Origin: JAYOFM01 sp038117225
GTDB lineage: Bacteria; Pseudomonadota; Alphaproteobacteria; Rhodospirillales; Casp-alpha2
Length of the DNA: 29,823 bases
NCBI GenBank assembly: GCA_038117225.1
Contig: JAYOFM010000036.1
Coordinates: 1-29,823 of the forward strand
Reading direction: 5' to 3'
The notes below the pieces were generated by a model. It worked only from the letters and a program-made list of their open reading frames with translations. It was not told the DNA's origin and did no database searches. Positions 1 to 6,502 of this stretch are shown piece by piece. The position numbers were made by a program, and so were the translations under genes. Numbering within the stretch: position 1 is the stretch's first letter; each line of letters begins with the position of its first letter.

Positions 1-2
1 AT

Positions 3-74
3 CAGATCGAATACGGCGCCGTAGGCCCCGGTTCTGGGGCCTTTGCCGCGTCCGCGGCTATTGTGAAACGCTGA
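3..74 (+). CDS. possible 3' end of an upstream gene (partial)
   Basis: One plus-strand frame is open from the window edge to a TGA at 72-74 and gives 23 residues ending in AIVKR. The composition (Ala, Gly, Val) looks protein-like, and the other two plus frames stop within the first 24 and 80 bases or read as Arg-rich. No family can be recognised from so short a tail. It could equally be non-coding; the call rests only on reading-frame appearance. Confidence 0.25.
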   Translation, partial: QIEYGAVGPGSGAFAASAAIVKR

Positions 75-274
75 AATAGAAACGACCCCGCCAAAATCGT
101 GCATTGTCGCGTTAGTGTATTCTTTTGATGTTTAGCACAACAAATCATGTCGAACGCCTCTTCTCCAAAGCCGTATTCGGCGCCAATCGATTTTCCGACA
201 AGTTAACGTGACAATGCCATGTGAGAATGTTTCGCTATGCGATGGTTGCCGACCTTACGGACGGGAGTTCATGA
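75..274 (+). promoter_or_regulatory. leader/promoter region of the soxT-fccB operon with an operator-like box
   Basis: No convincing gene lies here. At 115-134 the sequence GTGTATTC, then 8 nt, then TTTA matches the box found in seven other intergenic regions of this locus. The 8-mer GTGTATTC is identical to that on the minus strand at 27136-27143. A GGGAG Shine-Dalgarno (263-267) sits 7 nt before the GTG start of the transporter gene. A promoter is expected here, but I see no convincing -35/-10 pair. Confidence 0.45.
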
Positions 275-1375
275 GTGGACGGTATATCGACGACGGTGAT
301 CGTGGGAGTTGCGGGGCTCTCCATTGGATTGGCCTTCGGCGCGGTGACGCGGCTGACGGACTTCTGCGCGCTTGGCGCCTTGGCGGATATCGCTCTTTAT
401 CGCGATGACCGGCGCCTCAAGACATGGCTGCTGGCGATTGCCACGGCGATGCTGGGCACGCACGGGTTACACTGGTCGGGTGCCGTCGACATCTATCGCT
501 CGATCCATCTTTCAGCCGATCTCGGGTGGTCTGGAGCCGTTGCCGGTGGGTTAATCTTCGGGTATGGCACGGTCATGGCGCGTGGCTGTGGCGGACGTAG
601 CCTGATCCGCCTCGCGGGCGGTGATATGCGCGCGCTGGTTACGCTGCTGACACTGGGCATCTTCGCCTACATGACGTTGCGCGGCATGACCGGGGTCGCC
701 CGGATCTGGCTCGAGGACACCACGACCTTGGATCTCGCCGCCCGCAACCTCGCCAGTCAGGGCATCCCGGATATTCTGGCGCGCGGTCTGGACATTGGCG
801 TACCGGCCCTGCGTGCCGGATTGGTCACGGGATGCGCGTTGGCGATCGCCCTTTATTGCCTGTGCGATGCCCGCTTTCGATGCTCCGTTTCGCATGTGGT
901 GGCCGGCCTTTCAATCGGCCTGCTGGTCAGCGCCGGCTGGGGGGTCACCGGATGGTTGGCGGCGGATGAGTTCGAGCCCGTCGCGTTGACGTGGCTGAGT
1001 TTCGTTCGCCCCATCGGCGATTCACTGCAGTATCTGATGACCTTCACCGGCGCCACCGTGACCTTCGGCGTCGCCGTAGTTGGCGGCACCCTGCTCGGCG
1101 GTTTTCTAGCCGCGCTGGGGACTGGCGGCATCACCTTACAGGGTTTCGACAGCCGCGGCGAGATGACCAATTATCTGATCGGCGGCGCGTTGATGGGCAT
1201 TGGCGGCGTGATGGCCCTCGGCTGCACCATCGGCCAGGGTGTCACCGGCATCGCCACGCTTTCGCTCGGCTCGCTGATCGCGTTGCTGTCCATCGTTGCC
1301 GGCGGCGCCGCCGCCATCGCCCGGCTCGGCCTGGATACGGCGGACGCCGGGCTGCATCCCGCCCCCGGGGAATAA
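275..1375 (+). CDS. soxT: YeeE/YedE-family sulfur transporter, SoxT-like
   Basis: A 366-residue polytopic inner-membrane protein of the YeeE/YedE family, whose members carry thiosulfate or sulfane sulfur across the membrane. Cysteines sit at the family positions: C31 (DFCALG), C105 (RGCGGR) and C317 (ALGCTIGQG). About nine or ten hydrophobic segments are visible. The start is GTG 275, because an in-frame TGA lies directly before it and GGGAG is 7 nt upstream. A paralog of the same length lies at 25667-26767 and shares long stretches. In sHdr-containing Hyphomicrobium, SoxT1A is linked to sulfur import for cytoplasmic oxidation and SoxT1B to signalling. Which role this copy has cannot be read from sequence. 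It is first in a plus-strand operon, one base before fccB. Confidence 0.85.
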   Translation: MDGISTTVIVGVAGLSIGLAFGAVTRLTDFCALGALADIALYRDDRRLKTWLLAIATAMLGTHGLHWSGAVDIYRSIHLSADLGWSGAVAGGLIFGYGTVMARGCGGRSLIRLAGGDMRALVTLLTLGIFAYMTLRGMTGVARIWLEDTTTLDLAARNLASQGIPDILARGLDIGVPALRAGLVTGCALAIALYCLCDARFRCSVSHVVAGLSIGLLVSAGWGVTGWLAADEFEPVALTWLSFVRPIGDSLQYLMTFTGATVTFGVAVVGGTLLGGFLAALGTGGITLQGFDSRGEMTNYLIGGALMGIGGVMALGCTIGQGVTGIATLSLGSLIALLSIVAGGAAAIARLGLDTADAGLHPAPGE

Positions 1376-1376
1376 T

Positions 1377-2708
1377 GTGAAGTCCTACGATTTGGCGAAG
1401 CATGAACAGATACCCGTCGGGAGTGCGAGCTGGTCTCGGCGGCGCTTCGGAGCGGCCGCCGCGGCGGCGGCTGTCGGTGGGTTCGCGGCACCGAGGGTGC
1501 TGGGACGGGGTCGCGCGCGCGTCGTCATTATCGGTGGCGGCGCGGCGGGCGCTACCGCCACGCGCGCCCTGGCCGCCAGTTTTCCATCCCTCGACATCGA
1601 TCTGATCGAAGCCAACAGAGAATACGTGACACCGTTTTTCGCCAACCGCTATCTCGGCGGTCTGGCGCCACTCGAGCGGTTCACGCACGGCTACCGACAA
1701 CCGGCCCCGAATTCGCTGGTTCGTGTTCTGCACGGTCGCGCAGTCAACATCGACAAGGCGGCGCGAACCGTCACCCTGGCGGATGGCGCCCAGGTTCCGT
1801 TTGATCGATTGATCGTTGCGCCGGGGGTGGCCACGACGCCATCCGACGAGTCCGGCGGTCTGGCGGGCTACGATGGCAACGCGGAGGCTCGCATGCCGCA
1901 CGCCTATCTCGACTCGACGGCGGCGCAGTGGCGCAACCTCGCGGCACGCTTGACCGAGATGCCCGATGGCGGCGTGGTCGCCATCTCGGTTCCCAAACGG
2001 CCCTATCGCTGCCACCCGGCCCCCTATGAACGGGCGTCGCTGATCGCGGCGCGGCTGACGGCGACGAAGCCGAGAAGCAAGGTGTTGATCCTCGACGCCA
2101 ATACGTCCTTTCCACTGATGGACGCCTACCAGGATTACTGGGAGCGGCATTTCGGTGCCCTCGTGGAATGGGTGCCGGGTGATTTCGGTGGCACGGTCAC
2201 CGCCGTTGAGGCCACCAGCGCGACCCTGATCACCGAGGATGACCGCCACACCCCGACCGTCGCCAATGTCATTCCGCCGCATCGCGCGGGTTTGCTGGCG
2301 CGAACTCTCGGTTTGGTGGATGCCAGCGGTTGGTGCCCGATCGACGCCCGTACCTTCGAATCCTCTCGCGCGGATGGCGTCCACGTTATCGGCGACGCCA
2401 TCGACGCCGGCGACATGCCGAAATCGGCTTTTGCCGCGAACGGCCAGGCGAAGATCTGTGCCGCCGCCGTCGGCGCGGCGTTGACGGGAGACGCGGCGCC
2501 GGCGCCGGCTTTGCGCAACGCTTGTTATTTCTTGCTGATGGAGGGAGCCGGTTTGGTCGTCGGCGGGCGCTACACGGTCACCGACGGGCGCATCAAGGGG
2601 ATCGAGGGTCACGCCAGTCAGTCTGGGGAGGATGCATCGTCGCGCGCCACCACGGCCGCCGCCGCCGAACGTTGGTATAAGGAGATGATCGCGGACATGT
2701 TCGGATGA
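1377..2708 (+). CDS. soxF: sulfide dehydrogenase flavoprotein (FCSD flavin subunit, SoxF/FccB-like)
   Basis: A 443-residue exported FAD-dependent sulfide dehydrogenase flavoprotein, oxidising sulfide in the periplasm. A Tat signal (SRRRFG, residues 20-25, then poly-Ala) follows a 19-residue leader. The dinucleotide-binding motif is at residues 50-60. The redox cysteine pair of the family appears as C212 (YRCHPAPYER) and C320 (GWCPID). The start is GTG 1377, with GGGG about 7 nt upstream and one base after the transporter's stop; an ATG at 1375 is followed at once by a stop. No cytochrome FccA partner is encoded in this window, so the electron acceptor is unknown. The second half is typical of the FCSD C-terminal domain. 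Sulfide:quinone reductase is less likely, given the Tat signal and the two motifs. Confidence 0.88.
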   Translation: MKSYDLAKHEQIPVGSASWSRRRFGAAAAAAAVGGFAAPRVLGRGRARVVIIGGGAAGATATRALAASFPSLDIDLIEANREYVTPFFANRYLGGLAPLERFTHGYRQPAPNSLVRVLHGRAVNIDKAARTVTLADGAQVPFDRLIVAPGVATTPSDESGGLAGYDGNAEARMPHAYLDSTAAQWRNLAARLTEMPDGGVVAISVPKRPYRCHPAPYERASLIAARLTATKPRSKVLILDANTSFPLMDAYQDYWERHFGALVEWVPGDFGGTVTAVEATSATLITEDDRHTPTVANVIPPHRAGLLARTLGLVDASGWCPIDARTFESSRADGVHVIGDAIDAGDMPKSAFAANGQAKICAAAVGAALTGDAAPAPALRNACYFLLMEGAGLVVGGRYTVTDGRIKGIEGHASQSGEDASSRATTAAAAERWYKEMIADMFG

Positions 2709-2744
2709 TTGGCGCCTGTCGGGCACGCGGCCGGAACTCCACAC

Positions 2745-2773
2745 GAGACAAACATATTCGATTTTGATATATT
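2745..2773 (+). promoter_or_regulatory. promoter with operator-like box before soxS
   Basis: GAGACA (2745-2750, 4 of 6 matches to TTGACA), a 17-nt spacer and TATATT (2768-2773) form a sigma70-like promoter. Inside the spacer, ACATATTC (2752-2759), 8 nt and TATA match the locus-wide box. Twelve bases, AACATATTCGAT (2751-2762), are identical to the minus strand of 17708-17719 before dsrE. A repressor bound here would block polymerase. Functional assignment is inference. Confidence 0.55.
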
Positions 2774-2831
2774 GTGCTTCACATGGCGGTCGGCAAGGTA
2801 CGTCGGCACGACCGGAGATGGACGACACGGC

Positions 2832-3257
2832 ATGAGGTTTCTTTCGGCATTTTTCATTTCGGCGATCCTGTGGGTGCCCCGAGTAGGCTCGGCGGCGGAA
2901 CTGGTGATTTTTGAGTCGACGCTGTGTGAATGGTGCGACATCTGGAACCAAGATGTTGGCAACGTTTATGCCAAGACAGCGGAAGGTGCGCGGGCGCCAT
3001 TGCGCCGGGTCGATATGGATGAACCCCGCCCAGCATCCCTGCGACATATCCGAGGTGTCGTCTATACACCGACGTTCGTGCTACTGGACGGCGACCGTGA
3101 GGTTGGACGCATCACCGGCTACCCGGGCGAAGCAAATTTCTGGGGCCTGCTCGCCGAGCTGCTTGATCGCCTGCCCGCCACGATGCCGGGGTGCCCCCGC
3201 CCGCCGACAACGGCGATGCTACCCTTGCCGTCCGAGAATGGAGGATCATCTTGTTGA
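2832..3257 (+). CDS. soxS: SoxS-like periplasmic thioredoxin
   Basis: A 141-residue thioredoxin-fold protein with an N-terminal signal peptide (residues 1-22), a CEWC active site at C32-C35 and the cis-proline region YTPTF near residue 80. SoxS-type thioredoxins of sox loci keep SoxYZ or other Sox thiols active. ATG 2832 is chosen because it begins a clean signal peptide; the open frame upstream covers the promoter region and has no protein character. The C-terminal 25 residues are Pro-rich and end in Cys. The stop overlaps the start of the next gene. The promoter with an operator-like box at 2745-2773 suggests induction by sulfur compounds. Confidence is high for the fold and moderate for the exact name. 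Confidence 0.75.
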   Translation: MRFLSAFFISAILWVPRVGSAAELVIFESTLCEWCDIWNQDVGNVYAKTAEGARAPLRRVDMDEPRPASLRHIRGVVYTPTFVLLDGDREVGRITGYPGEANFWGLLAELLDRLPATMPGCPRPPTTAMLPLPSENGGSSC

Positions 3258-3757
3258 AACCGTTGCCCCCGCTGTATGTGCTCCTGGCGCTGTTCGCACT
3301 ACCGCTTGCCGTCCACGCTGACGACGAGGCTCTGGCCACGTTCAAGGTGATGACGCCGAAGACGGCTTTGGCATTGGCGCAAGCGACCCTCGCAGACTGT
3401 CGAAAGCGCGGTTATCAGGTTGCGGTCAGTGTCGTTGATCGCTTTGGCAACCCGCAGGTCATGCTGCGCGATCGGTTGGCCGGCGCGCACACGCCGGAAA
3501 CGGCCCGGCGCAAGGCCTGGACGGCTGTGAGTTTTCGTACCGACACGCTGGAAATGGTTGAACTGACCAAGGCGGGCGAGCCACAGGCGGGCGTACGTTT
3601 CGTCACTGGCGCGCTGATCATCGGTGGCGGCGTTCCGGTCGAGGCCGCCGGCTCAATTGTTGGCGGCGTCGGTGTCTCCGGCGCACCCGGCGGAAAGGCG
3701 GACGACGAGTGCGCGCGCGCTGGCATCGAGGCCATTAGCGATGCCCTCGCATTCTGA
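3251..3757 (+). CDS. exported GlcG/HbpS-family protein
   Basis: A 168-residue protein with a signal peptide (cleavage near residue 23, VHADDE) followed by a complete GlcG/HbpS domain: VSVVDRFGN (59-67), a central Gly-rich stretch with GGGVPVE (125-131), and GGVGVSGA leading to DDECARAG near 151-158. Members bind haem or small ligands in some species; the function in sulfur loci is not settled. The start is TTG 3251, preceded by GGAGG (3240-3244) with 6 nt spacing; it overlaps the soxS stop, which suggests translational coupling. TTG 3254 is the alternative. Being downstream of soxS and upstream of the repressor, it is probably part of the sulfur regulon. The domain assignment is firm; the role is unknown. 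Confidence 0.72.
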   Translation: MLKPLPPLYVLLALFALPLAVHADDEALATFKVMTPKTALALAQATLADCRKRGYQVAVSVVDRFGNPQVMLRDRLAGAHTPETARRKAWTAVSFRTDTLEMVELTKAGEPQAGVRFVTGALIIGGGVPVEAAGSIVGGVGVSGAPGGKADDECARAGIEAISDALAF

Positions 3758-3813
3758 GAACAGCGCCGGGCGTAACGTCTGCGTGATTATCCACCACGGT
3801 TTCGCCAATAAGG

Positions 3814-3842
3814 TTGAATACACATTCGATAATTGTTTATTG
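3814..3842 (+). promoter_or_regulatory. promoter and likely autoregulatory operator of the ArsR repressor
   Basis: TTGAAT (3814-3819), a 16-nt spacer and TTTATT (3836-3841) resemble a sigma70 promoter. ACACATTC (3820-3827), 8 nt and TTTA fit the shared box and lie inside the spacer. ATTCGATAATT is an exact 11-base match to the box before dsrE (minus strand of 17704-17714). This arrangement suggests that the repressor at 3891 controls itself. Confidence 0.55.
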
Positions 3843-3890
3843 AGGTTATCACTGGGCCACGGTCGTGATTAAAAAGCGGAGCATCATCGA

Positions 3891-4250
3891 ATGGCATCCC
3901 CCGAAACGGCTTCCTCCTCGGAGCAGATGTACGAGAACGCTAGGCGTGCCAGCCAGTTCCTGAAGGCGCTGGCGAACGACAATCGTCTGGTCATCCTCTG
4001 CACGCTGGCCGACGGTGAGAAAAACGTCGGTGAGTTAGAGGAAATCCTCGGCATCCGCCAACCGACTCTGTCGCAACAGCTGGCGCGCCTGCGCGCCGAC
4101 GATTTGGTGACGACGCGACGTGATTCCAAGCAGATCTATTACAGCCTCGCCAGCGAGGAGGCCAAACAGATCATTGGCCTGATGTACGAACTGTTCTGCG
4201 ATCAAGGCGCCGCGGCCGCCAAAACAGCCAAGGCGCAGAAGGCGGCCTGA
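3891..4250 (+). CDS. ArsR-family sulfane-sulfur-responsive repressor (SoxR/sHdrR type)
   Basis: A 119-residue winged-helix repressor of the ArsR/SmtB family. The helix-turn-helix lies near residues 46-70 (ELEEILGIRQPTLSQQLARL) and the wing near 72-86. Two cysteines, C37 (VILCTL) and C103 (ELFC), are placed like the pair that forms a per- or polysulfide bridge in SoxR, BigR, SqrR and sHdrR. The usual metal-binding CxC motif of arsenite sensors is absent. In related bacteria such proteins release sox and shdr promoters when sulfane sulfur is present. Here the gene stands between the SoxT-FccB-SoxS module and the sox genes and has its own promoter with an operator-like box. Whether it is the SoxR or the sHdrR ortholog cannot be decided; no second ArsR gene occurs in the window. 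Confidence 0.85.
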   Translation: MASPETASSSEQMYENARRASQFLKALANDNRLVILCTLADGEKNVGELEEILGIRQPTLSQQLARLRADDLVTTRRDSKQIYYSLASEEAKQIIGLMYELFCDQGAAAAKTAKAQKAA

Positions 4251-4285
4251 CGGAACACCGGGTCTCGTCCCGAGGCGCGCCGGTC

Positions 4286-4912
4286 TCACCAACTCGGTAT
4301 GGATTTGCCGGCGGCCTTGATGGCCGCCGTTTTCTTGTTCAAGAACGAGCGGAAGTCCTCCCGCGCGTAGGCTTCCTCGCGCACGAACTCAAACATGGAA
4401 AGAAAATGGAAGGGCCGGAAATAGCCTGGCATGCGCACCACCTCGGCGTTGGCGCCGATCTTGCCCGCGGCCGCATCGGTGCTCGGTGGAAAGAACTGAA
4501 TGGTCGGCGTAAAGCGAACACGGCTGCGTTTCGCCAGTTGCTTTTCGGTCAGGGTCTCGCCGTCGAAATCCTTCGTCGCCCGCCCACCCCAGATATCCAA
4601 CTGGACGATCTCAAAGTTGGCCTGGATGTAGGCGCGGATTTCCGGAATGGCAAAATTGACCATGTGTGTCTCGCGGCAATAGGGGCAGCCGTCCTGTTCC
4701 CATAGAATGGCGAAACGCTTTCCTTTGGCCGTTGCCTCGGCGAGATCGTCGTTGAATTCCAGGAAGCTTTCCAGGAACCAAGCCTGAGTCAGGCCGCCGC
4801 CTTCCAACTGAGCCGGTGCAAGCCGTTCGGCGGCCTCCGCTGACCAACCACCAATGCCCGTACCAACCGCCGCAGCCATTGACAGAGCCGTGAACCGACG
4901 TCGGGAAATCAT
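4286..4912 (-). CDS. soxW: SoxW-like periplasmic thioredoxin (copy 1)
   Basis: A 208-residue exported thioredoxin-fold protein. A Tat-like signal (SRRRFT, residues 3-8) leads to AEAAER near residue 30. The active site is CPYC at C76-C79 after WEQDG, and FTPTIQFFP carries the cis-proline. The start is ATG 4912, with GGAGG about 8 nt upstream; an open extension to 4963 adds only Arg-rich sequence. It would take electrons from CcdA/SoxV and reduce Sox components or other periplasmic thiols. A paralog at 25007-25648 has the same layout (WEQxGCPYCRE, FHFL.F.YVR). The 3' end is convergent with the ArsR gene, 35 bp apart. Confidence 0.82.
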   Translation of the reverse strand: MISRRRFTALSMAAAVGTGIGGWSAEAAERLAPAQLEGGGLTQAWFLESFLEFNDDLAEATAKGKRFAILWEQDGCPYCRETHMVNFAIPEIRAYIQANFEIVQLDIWGGRATKDFDGETLTEKQLAKRSRVRFTPTIQFFPPSTDAAAGKIGANAEVVRMPGYFRPFHFLSMFEFVREEAYAREDFRSFLNKKTAAIKAAGKSIPSW

Positions 4913-4952
4913 TACACGTTGCCTCCGTCGCGTATGCGCACGCCGCAAAATA

Positions 4953-4972
4953 ACATATTCCATTTTTCATAA
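4953..4972. promoter_or_regulatory. operator-like box between soxW and the 5008 gene
   Basis: ACATATTC (4953-4960), 8 nt and ATAA fit the locus box. AACATATTC is identical to the sites before soxS and dsrE, and the following CATTTT closely resembles the soxS site. The site lies in a divergent intergenic region, so it could act on soxW (minus) and on the unknown periplasmic gene (plus). No clear -10/-35 was assigned. Confidence 0.45.
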
Positions 4973-5007
4973 GTATCCCCTATTTCTTGTTCATGAGGAA
5001 TTTTTTG

Positions 5008-5730
5008 ATGAGCGTGTTCGCGGTGCTCATGGCCATCGGCCTGATGACGCCTGCGACCGCGCCCCGCGCGGCCGACGCCAACGATTTTCACGAGGCTGTC
5101 GCGAACGCCTATGGGCATTACCGTGAATCGGAATTTTATCTACGGACCGGCAATTCAGGTGTCGCCGGCTTCGAATTGGAGGCGTTGGAGGTTAAGTGGC
5201 GGGCGATCGTTAGTCGCTTCGCCGCCCATCCGCCGGCACCCTATGCGGCCGATCCCCACTGGGCGGCGGACATCACCCAGATAACACAACACATTATTGA
5301 CGGGCGTGCCCACGCCGATCGGGGAGATACGAAGGCCGCCCGCACCGCTTTGCGGCCGGTGCGAAGTATTCTCGGCGCGCTGCGCCGGCGTAACGGAATA
5401 TTCCTATTTTCCGATTGCGTCGATGAGGCCAATAAGGCCATGGCGGCGTTGTTCAAGTTCCGCCATGCGCCACCGAATTTCGCGCAGCCAGACGGCGTCA
5501 CCGCCGCCCGGCGCGCGGCGACCAAAACCCGTAATTGGTACGCTAAATGCCGCGACATGGCCTCGCCGGCCATGGCCAAGGAAGACGAATTCAAACGCCT
5601 GATGGAAAGCAGTCTTTATTCGCTCGACCGTATCGGCGTCGCCCTGGACACCAAGAATGAACGCATGTTCATCAACATTCTGCGTGAACTGCGATCGTCG
5701 GACCGAATTCTGTTTCTGCGATTCGGCTAA
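5008..5730 (+). CDS. unknown exported helical protein in the sox cluster
   Basis: A 240-residue protein that I do not recognise. Residues 1-22 form a signal peptide (cleavage near PRAAD). The rest looks almost wholly alpha-helical, with many Ala, Arg and Glu, two cysteines (C137, C181) and no CxxCH haem site. ATG 5008 is preferred, with GAGGA at 4995-4999 and an 8-nt spacer; ATG 4993 and TTG 4987 are in frame but lack a good ribosome binding site. It is the only plus-strand gene inside the minus-strand sox block, shares a divergent region with soxW, and its stop overlaps the ccdA stop by 4 bases. A periplasmic accessory role in sulfur oxidation is a guess from context. Confidence 0.7.
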   Translation: MSVFAVLMAIGLMTPATAPRAADANDFHEAVANAYGHYRESEFYLRTGNSGVAGFELEALEVKWRAIVSRFAAHPPAPYAADPHWAADITQITQHIIDGRAHADRGDTKAARTALRPVRSILGALRRRNGIFLFSDCVDEANKAMAALFKFRHAPPNFAQPDGVTAARRAATKTRNWYAKCRDMASPAMAKEDEFKRLMESSLYSLDRIGVALDTKNERMFINILRELRSSDRILFLRFG

Positions 5731-6470
5731 CCGACGCGACCGAGGGCGGGGAAGGTCTCGAGAATCCAGTAGGCCATGGTCGACACGCTGCCGGTCAGGA
5801 ACATCACGCCCGTCAGCACCAGCAATCCCCCGATAATCCGCTCCACCACCAGCATGTGGCGTTTGATCCGCGACATAAAGCCCATGAAAGGTTTGACCGC
5901 GAAAGCGGCCGCAAGAAACGGAATGCCGAGCCCAGCTGAATACACTGCAAGCAGGCTTGTGCCGTAGGCGATATCCGTTTCACTGCCGGCGACCATGAGG
6001 ATCGCGGCCAACACTGGTCCGACACAGGGGGTCCAGCCGAAGGCAAAGGCGAGACCAATAACGTAAGCGCCGACCAAGCTCGCCGGTTGGGCACTGCCAT
6101 GATAGCGCGCTTCGCGGTAGAGCAACGGTATCTTGAACAGGCCGATAAAATGCAGACCAAGAATGATGATGACCACGCCGGCAATTTGCGCCAGCAGTTC
6201 CGCGTGATCGGCGATGGTCTGGCCGATTACCGATGCCGTGGCCCCCAGAGCGATGAACACCGTGGAGAAACCGAGCACGAAAGCAACGGCCGCCATGAAA
6301 ACACGACGCGACAGTTTCGGGTCCGTCGTGCCGTCACCGGCGACCTGATCCAATGTGACCCCGCCCAAAAAGCATAGATAGGGCGGTACCAGCGGCAGCA
6401 CGCACGGTGACAGAAAACTCAGGATGCCGGCCCCGAAGGCGCCGGCGTAGGAAACATCAAACCCACCCAT
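5727..6470 (-). CDS. soxV: CcdA/SoxV thiol-disulfide electron transporter
   Basis: A 247-residue inner-membrane protein of the CcdA/DsbD-beta family with six expected membrane helices. The two redox cysteines are in the usual places: C23 (LSPCVLPLVPPY) and C149 (FGWTPCVGP); C33 is a further cysteine. It moves electrons from cytoplasmic thioredoxin to periplasmic thioredoxins such as SoxW and SoxS. It is the last gene of the soxXYZAB unit, 32 bp after soxB, and its stop overlaps that of the convergent gene. In sox loci the CcdA homolog is called SoxV; a role in cytochrome c maturation is also possible, since this cluster encodes c-type cytochromes SoxX and SoxA. Confidence 0.88.
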   Translation of the reverse strand: MGGFDVSYAGAFGAGILSFLSPCVLPLVPPYLCFLGGVTLDQVAGDGTTDPKLSRRVFMAAVAFVLGFSTVFIALGATASVIGQTIADHAELLAQIAGVVIIILGLHFIGLFKIPLLYREARYHGSAQPASLVGAYVIGLAFAFGWTPCVGPVLAAILMVAGSETDIAYGTSLLAVYSAGLGIPFLAAAFAVKPFMGFMSRIKRHMLVVERIIGGLLVLTGVMFLTGSVSTMAYWILETFPALGRVG

Positions 6471-6502
6471 GCCGCGATACGCCCTCGCCCATCAGGTTGC
6501 CA

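Noticed and set aside
24..41. GGCCCC...GGGGCC stem near the left edge as a terminator
   Set aside because: Only three T follow and it lies inside a possible coding tail; support is too weak.
208..408. ATG 208/ATG 271 frame as start of the first gene
   Set aside because: That frame overlaps the transporter out of frame and ends early; the transporter frame begins at GTG 275 after a stop with a good ribosome binding site.
1242..3047. 601-codon open frame on the minus strand across fccB and soxS
   Set aside because: It is Arg/Gly-rich without domains and lies opposite genes with clear families (Tat signal, redox cysteines). It is a shadow of GC-rich codon use.
4251..4285. CGGG-TCTCGT-CCCG as a bidirectional terminator between the repressor gene and soxW
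   Set aside because: The stem is only 4 bp with no T-run on either side.
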